From IOR16 sp034927775 (lineage in GTDB: Bacteria > Bacillota > Clostridia > Peptostreptococcales > Anaerovoracaceae), in assembly GCA_034927775.1 (NCBI GenBank), contig JAYFPL010000212.1, positions 1 to 18,230 on the forward strand: a stretch of DNA of 18,230 nucleotides, given 5' to 3'. Made by a program: the position numbers and the translations under genes. The first letter of the stretch is position 1. Every line of letters begins with the position of its first letter. Shown one piece after another: positions 1 to 7,143 of the stretch. The notes beneath the pieces were generated by a model. It did no database searches, was not told the DNA's origin, and was given only the letters and a program-made list of their open reading frames with translations.

Positions 1-38
1 TTAACCTAGTTTACCTATCAACTATATTTAATTTTTAG

Positions 39-59
39 AAAGCACCTCTTTGATGCTTT
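39..59. other. Small AT-rich inverted repeat past the pilus operon
   Basis: On the minus strand AAAGCATC and GGTGCTTT can pair as an 8-bp stem, with one G-U pair, around a 5-base loop. No T-run follows on the minus strand. On the plus strand the stem has one mismatch and is followed by ATTTTC. It could be a weak terminator for a neighbour outside the window, or chance in AT-rich DNA. Nothing else was found in bases 1-147; no coding region is supported there. Confidence 0.25.
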
Positions 60-147
60 ATTTTCTGTACACTTTTTTAGTTCAAAACTACTTTAAAATT
101 TTTAGATTTTTCTATTGACTATTCATAGTTGGTCTCCTTTCCCCAAG

Positions 148-173
148 AAAAAATGCACTGCTTTTGCAGTGCA
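148..173 (-). terminator. Rho-independent terminator of the pilus operon
   Basis: On the minus strand TGCACTGC, loop AAAA and GCAGTGCA form a perfect 8-bp stem followed directly by six T residues. It lies 17 bases after the stop codon of the DUF6550 gene, the last gene of the pilus operon. It is the cleanest terminator in the window and marks the operon's 3' end. Confidence 0.92.
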
Positions 174-190
174 CTAACCTTAAGTATATT

Positions 191-721
191 TTATTCTCCC
201 ATATTTCCTACTTGCTTATTGATATCACCATCACTTACACCATCAACAACTTCATTCTCTCCAGCATTTGAAACATTATCAAACCCTGGTAAACCTCCCG
301 ATGTATTTTTTGTTGGTGCTGTAGGCTTTTCCACTTTATCGTGTTTAACGGGCTTATCATCTGCTGTTACCTTACCGCCATTTGGCTTTTGATTTGGATT
401 TGTAAGCTGTTCTTCCGTATATGTAGGCTTTTCAGCATCTCCTTGAATTTTCTGTTCTGTACCTTTATCTACTGCTCCGTTATTCGTTTCTGTCTGTTGT
501 GTAACGTCAATAGACGGCACCTTAATTTCATCTTCTTTTTCTGAAGTAGTGGGTGTTTTGTTCACTACATCTTGAACCTCACTGCTCTGAGAGGAAATAT
601 CGACATCCTTTACAGGAGGTTTCTGAAATTTTACTCCTATCATAACAATCAACGCAATACTTATTACAATACCGCCTGTTATAATGAGCCACTTTTTGGT
701 TTTATCATTTATGTTTTTCAT
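191..721 (-). CDS. DUF6550-like single-pass membrane protein, end of pilus operon
   Basis: A 176-residue protein. It has a short basic cytoplasmic N-terminus (KKW), one membrane helix at about residues 12-30, and then a long low-complexity tail rich in Glu, Lys, Thr, Pro and Asn, expected outside the membrane. A glycine-rich end follows (GGLPGFDNVSNAGENEVVDG). The architecture and the GFDN-type C-terminus resemble the uncharacterised DUF6550 family of clostridial mobile elements. No enzyme motif is present. The ATG at 721 has AAGGAGG about 9 bases upstream. It follows the TadE/F-like gene after 97 bases, the largest gap in the operon, and is followed by the operon terminator. Its place among pilus genes suggests a membrane-anchored accessory or periplasm-equivalent spacer, but that is inference; the function is unknown. 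Confidence 0.75.
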   Translation of the reverse strand: MKNINDKTKKWLIITGGIVISIALIVMIGVKFQKPPVKDVDISSQSSEVQDVVNKTPTTSEKEDEIKVPSIDVTQQTETNNGAVDKGTEQKIQGDAEKPTYTEEQLTNPNQKPNGGKVTADDKPVKHDKVEKPTAPTKNTSGGLPGFDNVSNAGENEVVDGVSDGDINKQVGNMGE

Positions 722-818
722 AAACCGCTGCCTCCTTCTATATAAATTCTTTTATTTAGTCAAACCGTATCACAAGGTTTTTTAAAAGTCTACTAAAGAT
801 TGAAAAGTTATCATAAAG

Positions 819-1367
819 TTAAAATTTAGGTGTATATCCCGCACTGTTTTCTACCTTGATATGCATCGGCGGCAGCAATTTCCCGCCAAAGGATACAGGG
901 ACTTCTAAGTTCACAGAACTGTTTATTTTAAATCTTTGGTTTCTTAAATCATCACTTGCAAATGGTGCATTTTGTATATCCACATCAAGATTCCAAATTT
1001 TAAACTGAGTATTATTCTTATCCTCTGTGATTTTTTTGTGATAATCATTCTCTACCGTTAAACCAAGTATTGTATCCATTTTATCATAAATATCGCCATA
1101 ATCAATGGACTCTTCAAAGTCATCAAGGTTTGGCTGATACCCAACCGAATATCCTTCTCTAACTCCGTGATACACATCATCATAATTCTCCGTAACCGTA
1201 GAAATGACTGCATCTTGCATTGCATCACGAACTCCCTGTGCAACGATTAAAAGGCGAAAATATTCAGATATGCCTGTAAAAATCATTACAAGACAAAGAG
1301 TAATGGCAACAGCTAAAGGATAACCGCTGCCATGATTGTTTTGTAATGGTTCTATTTGTTTTTTCAT
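819..1367 (-). CDS. TadE/TadF-like minor pseudopilin
   Basis: A 182-residue protein from the chosen ATG. The basic leader ends in N-N-H-G, followed by S-G-Y-P-L and a hydrophobic stretch of about 20 residues, then a largely hydrophilic exported domain. This is the architecture of Tad-system minor pilins cut by the prepilin peptidase after Gly13. Position +5 is Leu rather than the usual acidic residue. The frame can be opened at a TTG (1376), but the ATG at 1367 overlaps the preceding stop as TGATG, which is the usual coupled arrangement. A GAGG lies 13 bases upstream and a weaker GGAA lies nearer, so the start is not certain. It follows the DUF4320 gene and precedes DUF6550. It is probably a minor pilin or pilus tip component in the Tad-like apparatus; the family name is by analogy, since sequence similarity to classical TadE is weak. 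Confidence 0.7.
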   Translation of the reverse strand: MKKQIEPLQNNHGSGYPLAVAITLCLVMIFTGISEYFRLLIVAQGVRDAMQDAVISTVTENYDDVYHGVREGYSVGYQPNLDDFEESIDYGDIYDKMDTILGLTVENDYHKKITEDKNNTQFKIWNLDVDIQNAPFASDDLRNQRFKINSSVNLEVPVSFGGKLLPPMHIKVENSAGYTPKF

Positions 1368-1771
1368 CACTTCCAATACACCTCACTTTTACCCATTCCT
1401 TCACCTCGAAGTGTAACAGGGAATGAACCAAAACCACCAAACAACCCGATATCTATATCATAGGTAACTACAACAGAAACTTCTTCGTTTAGCTGTATTT
1501 TGCCTGTTGTTGACCAGTTAACTTCTGGATGAAGCCCTGTTTTTTCAATAAGAACTTGCTCTCGTCTTGCCGTTTCTGTGCCTACCCGACCTGCAATTTC
1601 TGCTTCACGAATAAGTTCTGTCGCAAAAGTATCAACCTGCTGTTTGGCAATATAGGCAGGAAATACATGAACCGCGACTGCAATTATAAGCATTGCGCAG
1701 AGAACAAGCACAACTACATCAATGTATCCCTCACCACGATTATTCCGGAGAGGTTTCAGCATCTTCTGCAT
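1367..1771 (-). CDS. DUF4320 family TadE-like pseudopilin
   Basis: A 134-residue protein. A basic leader (MQKMLKPLRNNRG) is followed by E-G-Y-I-D and a hydrophobic helix at about residues 19-38, then a small exported domain. Gly13 followed by Tyr at +3 and Asp at +5 matches the Flp/TadE-type prepilin site, where an acidic +5 residue supports assembly. The sequence matches the DUF4320 family as I know it from clostridial elements. The frame opens at GTG 1780, but ATG 1771 is chosen because AAGGAAGG sits 8 bases before it. It starts 15 bases after the end of tadC and its stop overlaps the next start by one base. Likely role: minor pilin substrate of the linked prepilin peptidase; this is inferred from motif and context. 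Confidence 0.8.
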   Translation of the reverse strand: MQKMLKPLRNNRGEGYIDVVVLVLCAMLIIAVAVHVFPAYIAKQQVDTFATELIREAEIAGRVGTETARREQVLIEKTGLHPEVNWSTTGKIQLNEEVSVVVTYDIDIGLFGGFGSFPVTLRGEGMGKSEVYWK

Positions 1772-1785
1772 AAAAAACACCTTCC

Positions 1786-2655
1786 TTATAACATTGCACT
1801 GAGTGAATGAATGATTTCAGAAATGATAATGACGATATAAGTCATTAGGAAACACATGAGCATCAAAAAGCTGAATATGCGAATTTTCGAAGGTATTTTC
1901 ATCGCCTGTGCTTTCAGCCTTTGCAATTCCAGCTGTTTCATATCATGGCTCAGCATTTGAAAATACACCCCACCATCATCACCACGCAGTACGCCAATTA
2001 GTCCACGCGTAATATCCGACAGCATTGTTGAATTGATTCTCGCCTCAAACCTTGTAAGTGCTACTTCATAAGAAGATGACCGCATGTCTGCTGTTACAAT
2101 ATCCAACTCTTTAGCAAAGTCTGTACCTGCATTTTTCTTAAAGTTTTCAAGGATTGAAAGAACATCACGGCTTGCCTTTAGTTCCTGTGTAACAGTTGCC
2201 ACAAACCTTGGGAGTTCTATTTCAATTTTTTCTCTCTTTGCATTTAGCCTTTCATCAGCCTTGCGGATTTCTTTAAAATAAACAATCACGGCAAGAATTA
2301 AAACTACAAGAGCAAGCAGAGGAAAAAGAATAAGAGCAGGAATGATTCCAAGGAGAATGACGCCTGATTTCACAAGTGCATTTGCCATAAATTCTTCGGG
2401 AGTTTCTTTCATTCCTGCGGCATTTAAGGTATTTCTCATACGTATTTTCTTGTACTCATCTATGGGCAGATATTTTGCAATCCTTACTGCAAATCCGTTA
2501 AGCAGAACTTCTATATTTTTAGTTTTTTGACTATTTTCTTTAACAGCAGAAAGCATTGCTTTTTCTGCGGCTAAGGTTGGGAGTTTCAGAAAATCTGCAA
2601 GGATAAAGAATAATCCCATTGCAAAGAAAACAGCAAAAAGAATCATTAAAATTTG
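1786..2655 (-). CDS. tadC: TadC-like pilus platform protein
   Basis: A 289-residue integral membrane protein with a type II secretion F (GspF) domain. There is an N-terminal hydrophobic helix (residues 2-22), a paired central hydrophobic segment near 98-130, a cytoplasmic region beginning E-L-P-R-F with the helical pattern typical of T2SSF domains, and a C-terminal hydrophobic pair near 255-285. With TadB it forms the inner-membrane platform on which the CpaF motor acts to extrude pilin. The frame extends to a GTG at 2670, but that codon lies inside the ribosome binding site AGGAGGTGA; the ATG at 2655 behind it is the better start. The binding site itself overlaps the tadB stop codon, so the two are translationally linked. 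The second position in a tadB-tadC pair is the usual order. Confidence 0.87.
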   Translation of the reverse strand, partial: QILMILFAVFFAMGLFFILADFLKLPTLAAEKAMLSAVKENSQKTKNIEVLLNGFAVRIAKYLPIDEYKKIRMRNTLNAAGMKETPEEFMANALVKSGVILLGIIPALILFPLLALVVLILAVIVYFKEIRKADERLNAKREKIEIELPRFVATVTQELKASRDVLSILENFKKNAGTDFAKELDIVTADMRSSSYEVALTRFEARINSTMLSDITRGLIGVLRGDDGGVYFQMLSHDMKQLELQRLKAQAMKIPSKIRIFSFLMLMCFLMTYIVIIISEIIHSLSAML

Positions 2656-2666
2656 CATATAACTTT

Positions 2667-3596
2667 TCACCTCCTGTACTCAACGGGTTGTGTAAGCTTA
2701 ATTACAAATGCCATAGATACAAACATGATGATAAAACAAACCGCAAGCACAATCTGTCCTGGAATGGTGTGCATTAGAGTGTAATACCAGCCTTTGTTTA
2801 GAAAATACAGCAGAGGAATATTACAAAGCACCAACATCTGCATCGTAATAAACTCTTTTCTCGGCTCAAATACCAAGTTTTCAAGTTCTCCGTTTACTAC
2901 CCGCATATCTGAAAGTTTTGATACAATTGGTGTCAATGTACTTTTAAGACTTCTATCATGCTGACACGCAATCAACGCATCGCACCATTCTCGAAAGACA
3001 GCGTTATCTATCTGCTTTCTTATGCTTTGCAGCCCTATATTAATGTCTGGATTAATCATCTTAATTCGATAAACAAATCCTTTGAATACCGAAAGCACAG
3101 GCGGATTTAAATAGTTCATATTTTCCTCCACTGCTGTCAAAATGTCCTCATTTCTTAGATATGAGGTGGTAATGATAGACAGTGCTGTTTCAAGTTCTGC
3201 GGCAATAGCCTTTTTAAAATGAGTTTGAGTGAGTCGAACGTACCAAAACGGCAAAAGCATCATTCCTACTGAAAAAACCGGCACAAGGAAGAAATTGCCC
3301 ATCATAATTGCTATGGATGTTCCAACTGCAAGCAAAGCAAGTGAAATCATACAAAGCATCGGAAAACGGCTTGCTCTACCAGTTATTTTTAAAATTTCCT
3401 GTACCTCTTTTATCTCTCGTTTAAAGAAACCAACCTTTTTTCTATCTGTTGTTTCATTAATTTCATCCTTTAGGCTTTTGGGACCATTTAAAAAGGATTT
3501 AAAAACTCCATCTGTAAACTTCGAAAGAGATAGAGAAAATAGAATAAAAAAACCTGTTATCATACCGATACAGGCAGTTAATAAGATTGTATTCAA
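2667..3596 (-). CDS. tadB: TadB-like pilus platform protein
   Basis: A 309-residue membrane protein with an N-terminal helix (about residues 3-23), a strongly hydrophobic pair at about 80-118, a cytoplasmic GspF-like region and two C-terminal hydrophobic segments at about 250-300. It is the partner of TadC in the membrane platform of Tad/Flp pili. The start is TTG at 3596, overlapping the cpaF stop as TTGA, with GAGGTGA 7 bases before it; no ATG lies near. It sits directly between cpaF and tadC, the standard Tad gene order. Assignment to TadB rather than TadC depends mainly on gene order and the longer N-terminal region. Confidence 0.87.
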   Translation of the reverse strand: MNTILLTACIGMITGFFILFSLSLSKFTDGVFKSFLNGPKSLKDEINETTDRKKVGFFKREIKEVQEILKITGRASRFPMLCMISLALLAVGTSIAIMMGNFFLVPVFSVGMMLLPFWYVRLTQTHFKKAIAAELETALSIITTSYLRNEDILTAVEENMNYLNPPVLSVFKGFVYRIKMINPDINIGLQSIRKQIDNAVFREWCDALIACQHDRSLKSTLTPIVSKLSDMRVVNGELENLVFEPRKEFITMQMLVLCNIPLLYFLNKGWYYTLMHTIPGQIVLAVCFIIMFVSMAFVIKLTQPVEYRR

Positions 3597-5110
3597 TTGT
3601 CGCTCACCTCAGCTTTCTGTAAGCTGTTAATCATTTCAAGAGGCATACCGTTTTCCAGCAGTCGTTTTGCTAAGCTGTAGGAAATAGCCTGCATTCGTTT
3701 GTGATGCCCCTCAATGATAAACTTACCGTTTTTATCAATTTCATTTTCTGTAACGATGTACTGATATAAGCTGCGGAAATTCCTTGTTCCATCGGGCATA
3801 ATTTCACATTCCATAATCTCCATCATGCGTCTTTGCTTGTTTTCAAGCTGTTTGCAAAATACCACAATGGGATATGCCTCTGTTACATATCCGTATAATG
3901 TCTTATCGTCCATATCCACCGCACGTTTGCAAAGGGATACCATTCTTGGATAAACAGAAGCAGCTGAATTTGCATGAAGAGTTGTTATAACAGCAATTCC
4001 TGTTCTTGCCGCCTCTTGACCCGCATTTGCTTCGGAACCTCGCATTTCTCCGATCACTGCAATATCAGGATTAAAACGAAGTGCCATATCAAGAAGTGTA
4101 ATCTGGTCAATTTTCTGCTTATCATTGTCACTATCTCTTGTAATCGTGTGGATGACCGAATTCAAAGCTTTACCATTTTCATATCGTGTTAAATCAAGCT
4201 CTCTTGAGCCGTTTTCAATGGTATAAATACGTTTTCCGTTTGGGATTGTTGTCAACAGCCATCCAAGCACTGTGGTTTTACCGCTTGAGGTTGCCCCTGC
4301 AATACAAATGGAAATACCATATCGAACAAGCTGTGAAAGCATATTCAGCATTTCATCAGTAGCCGTTCCACCTTGCACAAAATCCTCTTTTTTCATACTC
4401 TGTGGATTTACAATACGAATGGATGCCGCAATGCCAACATCTTCATCCACAAGAGGTGTCTTTAAGGCGGCAATACGAATATTTTTTGAAAGGTGTCCAA
4501 GAACTGCAGGACTTGCATTATCCAAAACCATTCCCGATACATGGAGCATTCTCCGAACCACATTGACAGCGTGTTCCGGTGTGTCAAAATGCTCATCAAG
4601 TTTTACCGTTCTGCCGTCAGAATACTGCACCTCAATATCCTGCCAAGAGTTGATATCTATTTCTTCAATGTTATCTCCGAAGATGTATTTTGTTAAAAAA
4701 CCATACTCCGCCATTTCAGTGTAGAGAGCATCAATTAATTCATTTTCATTCATTCCCTTAACAGCAATTTTTTCATCCATAACAAACTTGCCGATATATC
4801 TTTTCATCTGTTCTTTGGCATCTTCTAAATCACTGTCGGTTATGAGGTTCGCATAATTTTCCGATATATACTCCTGCGTCTGTTTGAGCACTTGTGAAAA
4901 ATCCATATACTCGCACTCTTGAGAAAAAAATAAAGAGTGAGTGCTCTTTTTGACACCCAGCTCCACAGGACTTGTTATTTCATTTAATACTGTAAGCAGT
5001 TCACTTGCTCTATTACGTACCAAGGCAGCTTTATTGTCTGCTTCATAAGCATCATTCTTAGAATTTTCCTCTTTCCTTTTAAAAAAGGTGTTTAGAATCT
5101 TTTTCAACAC
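3593..5110 (-). CDS. cpaF: CpaF/TadA-family pilus assembly ATPase
   Basis: A 505-residue secretion ATPase of the VirB11/GspE superfamily, TadA/CpaF branch. Visible motifs are a Walker A loop G-A-T-S-S-G-K-T at about residues 272-279, an acidic region with E-N-G-S-R-E-L downstream, a Walker B region ending V-I-G-E-M-R-G with the catalytic Glu near 355, and a His box T-L-H-A-N-S with His near 379. The N-terminal domain (about 60-240) has the usual sensor and linker layout. It powers pilin assembly from the cytoplasmic face of the TadB/TadC platform. The start is GTG at 5110, 7 bases after GGAGG and overlapping the stop of the TadZ-like gene. Length is ordinary for the family and all catalytic motifs are intact, so it should be active. 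Confidence 0.95.
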   Translation of the reverse strand: MLKKILNTFFKRKEENSKNDAYEADNKAALVRNRASELLTVLNEITSPVELGVKKSTHSLFFSQECEYMDFSQVLKQTQEYISENYANLITDSDLEDAKEQMKRYIGKFVMDEKIAVKGMNENELIDALYTEMAEYGFLTKYIFGDNIEEIDINSWQDIEVQYSDGRTVKLDEHFDTPEHAVNVVRRMLHVSGMVLDNASPAVLGHLSKNIRIAALKTPLVDEDVGIAASIRIVNPQSMKKEDFVQGGTATDEMLNMLSQLVRYGISICIAGATSSGKTTVLGWLLTTIPNGKRIYTIENGSRELDLTRYENGKALNSVIHTITRDSDNDKQKIDQITLLDMALRFNPDIAVIGEMRGSEANAGQEAARTGIAVITTLHANSAASVYPRMVSLCKRAVDMDDKTLYGYVTEAYPIVVFCKQLENKQRRMMEIMECEIMPDGTRNFRSLYQYIVTENEIDKNGKFIIEGHHKRMQAISYSLAKRLLENGMPLEMINSLQKAEVSDN

Positions 5111-5913
5111 CCGAACACCTCCTTTACGATTTTTTCAATTTCTTTGCGAAATTCTCGGCTGTCTTTTAAAGTCAAATCTGCAAAAAGATTGCCCTCCAAG
5201 TACTGCTGTTCCACCTCATCGGAATGTGTAATTCGAAAAGTAAGACTTCCCATCGCACCAGCCATATGTTCGATACCGTGATTGGATTTCACATTTGACG
5301 CACATTTATACTGTTTTTCAAAGTCAAGGCCCGTGGTTTGCAAAATAGATATCTGACTGGATAAATAACTAATGGATTTTAAATCACAATTTGCGAGTCT
5401 TAACATAGAATCACAATCCAGCAGGGCAACAGCAGAGAGAATATCACTTGCAATATAACTTCCACAGTCAATTATCACAAAGGGAGCAATTTTTTTAACA
5501 CTTGCAATCAATTCCTTTGCCTGGGTTTCATTATATGGTGCATAGGAATATTCGTTTTCTCCCTTTAACATGCCAAGAATGGTTAGGTAATCCATCTTCT
5601 TATGGGTAATCATATGGTACTTCACCAGTGATTCGGTAACATGCTGTGCGGCTAAAATGCTCCCTAGTGATTTTTCACATTCCAAATCCGAGGTTGGGCA
5701 GATACAGGGGAGCATGGGTGCAGTCGTATCACAAAGCACCAGTACTACATTTTTCTTTTTATCTGCAAGGTATTTTGCAATCTTTACTGCAACAATTGTT
5801 TTACCGCTTGAAGGACTTCCCCAAACGGCAAGAACACCGCCATGGAGTGCATGTTCTTTTGAAACTTTCTGCGTTTGACCTCGTGAAAAAATGGAGTCTT
5901 TCATGAAATTCAT
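5104..5913 (-). CDS. CpaE/TadZ-like P-loop ATPase
   Basis: A 269-residue cytoplasmic P-loop protein of the MinD/ParA type. Walker A is G-S-P-S-S-G-K-T at residues 32-39, preceded by a beta-strand (GGVLAVW). A later F-V-I-I-D-C-G segment near residue 149 fits Walker B. In Tad systems CpaE/TadZ localises the machinery; the position between cpaB and cpaF is the one expected for it. Unlike MinD-type proteins the loop lacks the early signature lysine of the deviant Walker A motif, so it looks like a plain P-loop. The N-terminal receiver-like domain of long CpaE proteins is also absent. The ATG at 5913 overlaps the cpaB stop (TAATG), with GAGG 10 bases upstream. Confidence 0.82.
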   Translation of the reverse strand: MNFMKDSIFSRGQTQKVSKEHALHGGVLAVWGSPSSGKTIVAVKIAKYLADKKKNVVLVLCDTTAPMLPCICPTSDLECEKSLGSILAAQHVTESLVKYHMITHKKMDYLTILGMLKGENEYSYAPYNETQAKELIASVKKIAPFVIIDCGSYIASDILSAVALLDCDSMLRLANCDLKSISYLSSQISILQTTGLDFEKQYKCASNVKSNHGIEHMAGAMGSLTFRITHSDEVEQQYLEGNLFADLTLKDSREFRKEIEKIVKEVFGC

Positions 5914-6689
5914 TACTGCACCACCTCATTTTCTTGTGTAGACTCTGTGCCGATCTCTGAATGATATAGTTTATTAAGTACTTCTTCTTCGATAGAAATA
6001 AACTTTTCCGCTTGCTTTGAATCCCCACGATAAACAAGAGAAACATGGCTTTTTCCGTCTGATTCAAGTTCTGCTAAGATATTACTCTGTTCAGCTGTGG
6101 CAAGAAGAGTAACAGTTGACGGTAGTTCTCGTTCATCTTCATTTTCAATGATTTCTCCTGTATTAGCATCGTAACCGCTTGGTGCCGTAACCGAAATCAC
6201 TTCCACATATTTCAGCTCGGGCGGGATAACGGTCACCCCTTGTTTTTTATAATCGGGTGCAATCACTGAAACAATATCTCCGCTTTGAAGTTTGCCTGAA
6301 AGACCGCTTGCAAAGGTTTTAAGGGTCAGCGAAATTGCTTGTTTCTCACCATTTAAGCGATATAGGTATGCGTTATCTTGTGCGGGTGTTTTGGATATCT
6401 TTGTGTTTAAGATATAATCCCCAACAGATAAATCAGCAGCTGCAAACGTGCCAACAACCGAATCTTTGTTTTTAATAACATTTTCAGGTAGGTTATATCC
6501 TCCTACTTCCACAGTCTGCACCATATTCTTTGTTATTTTATCGCCTAACTTGATTTCCTTTGCAACTCTCACAATTTCTGTCTTTTGACTGATTGTTTTA
6601 TTGAAAAGCGGTGTAATTCCAAAGCAGATAAGCAAAGATATGACAATGCATAGAATGCCAAGTGTTGTTCTATTTTTGAAAATCTTCAT
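5913..6689 (-). CDS. cpaB: CpaB/RcpC-like SAF-domain protein
   Basis: A 258-residue protein with an N-terminal membrane anchor (about residues 9-29) and an exported region. Residues about 36-100 resemble an SAF domain: paired V-R-V-A-K-E-I and L-G-D-K-I-T motifs followed by a D-L-S-V-G-D-Y-I segment. The next part resembles the RcpC/CpaB C-terminal domain, with S-L-T-L-K-T-F and Q-S-G-D-I-V-S-V-I-A stretches. CpaB/RcpC proteins belong to Tad pilus assembly; in diderms they work near the secretin, and in Gram-positives they probably act at the outer face of the membrane or in the wall. The ATG at 6689 has GGAGG 9 bases upstream and overlaps the peptidase stop as ATGA. Confidence 0.87.
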   Translation of the reverse strand: MKIFKNRTTLGILCIVISLLICFGITPLFNKTISQKTEIVRVAKEIKLGDKITKNMVQTVEVGGYNLPENVIKNKDSVVGTFAAADLSVGDYILNTKISKTPAQDNAYLYRLNGEKQAISLTLKTFASGLSGKLQSGDIVSVIAPDYKKQGVTVIPPELKYVEVISVTAPSGYDANTGEIIENEDERELPSTVTLLATAEQSNILAELESDGKSHVSLVYRGDSKQAEKFISIEEEVLNKLYHSEIGTESTQENEVVQ

Positions 6690-7132
6690 ATACTAAGTCC
6701 TCCTAAATGCATAAAATATGTGGCTAAAAAACCGATGGATAAAAAAGGAGCAAGGGGCATGGAGTAATTCTTTGCCTCTTGCTCTGATAGCTTCTTTTGA
6801 TGCTTTATCACTGAAAAACAAATGAGTTCCAGTGTAAAGGCAATAATGATTCCGTAAGCTGTAGCGGTAAATCCAAGAACAAGGCTTACAGCGGCGGTGA
6901 GTTTAATGTCACCGCCGCCAAGCATATTGGGACATATGAACGCTGCGCAGATCCATACAACAAGAGCAATTCCTAATCCCAATAAATTTTCCGCCTTAAA
7001 GCCAAATACCGAACAAACTGCAACCGCCACACAATAAATAGGCGGGATTTCTCTATTTCTGACATCAATAATGGAAACGATTATAAGTAAAATGCTAAAT
7101 AATACAGCTTGTATAATGTACTCAAATGACAC
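6686..7132 (-). CDS. cpaA: A24-family prepilin peptidase (CpaA/TadV-like)
   Basis: A 148-residue polytopic membrane aspartic protease that cleaves the leader from type IV prepilins. The two catalytic aspartates are visible: one in S-I-I-D-V-R-N-R-E-I-P (Asp23) and one in the G-G-G-D-I-K-L motif (Asp75), separated by hydrophobic segments. It lacks the N-terminal methylation domain of PilD, as is usual for the short TadV/CpaA group. The frame opens at ATG 7144, but GGAGG lies just downstream of that codon and 5 bases before the GTG at 7132, so GTG is the likely start. It follows the large SLH gene and precedes cpaB. Its substrates are probably the three pilin-like proteins in this operon. Confidence 0.9.
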   Translation of the reverse strand: MSFEYIIQAVLFSILLIIVSIIDVRNREIPPIYCVAVAVCSVFGFKAENLLGLGIALVVWICAAFICPNMLGGGDIKLTAAVSLVLGFTATAYGIIIAFTLELICFSVIKHQKKLSEQEAKNYSMPLAPFLSIGFLATYFMHLGGLSI

Positions 7133-7143
7133 TGTAACCTCCA

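Noticed and set aside
129..392. Plus-strand open frame opposite the DUF6550 gene
   Set aside because: It is antisense to a well-supported gene, has no ribosome binding site, crosses the terminator at 148-173 and gives a composition unlike a real protein.
734..772. Promoter-like TTGACT with TATATA/TATAGA before the DUF6550 gene (minus strand)
   Set aside because: The spacing is only 13-15 bases and the start would fall in the ribosome binding site, so I do not call it a promoter.
762..781. AAACC...GGTTTTTT hairpin between the TadE/F-like and DUF6550 genes
   Set aside because: The T-run follows only on the plus strand, where there is no gene; the stem is just 5 bp, so it is not a credible terminator for the operon.
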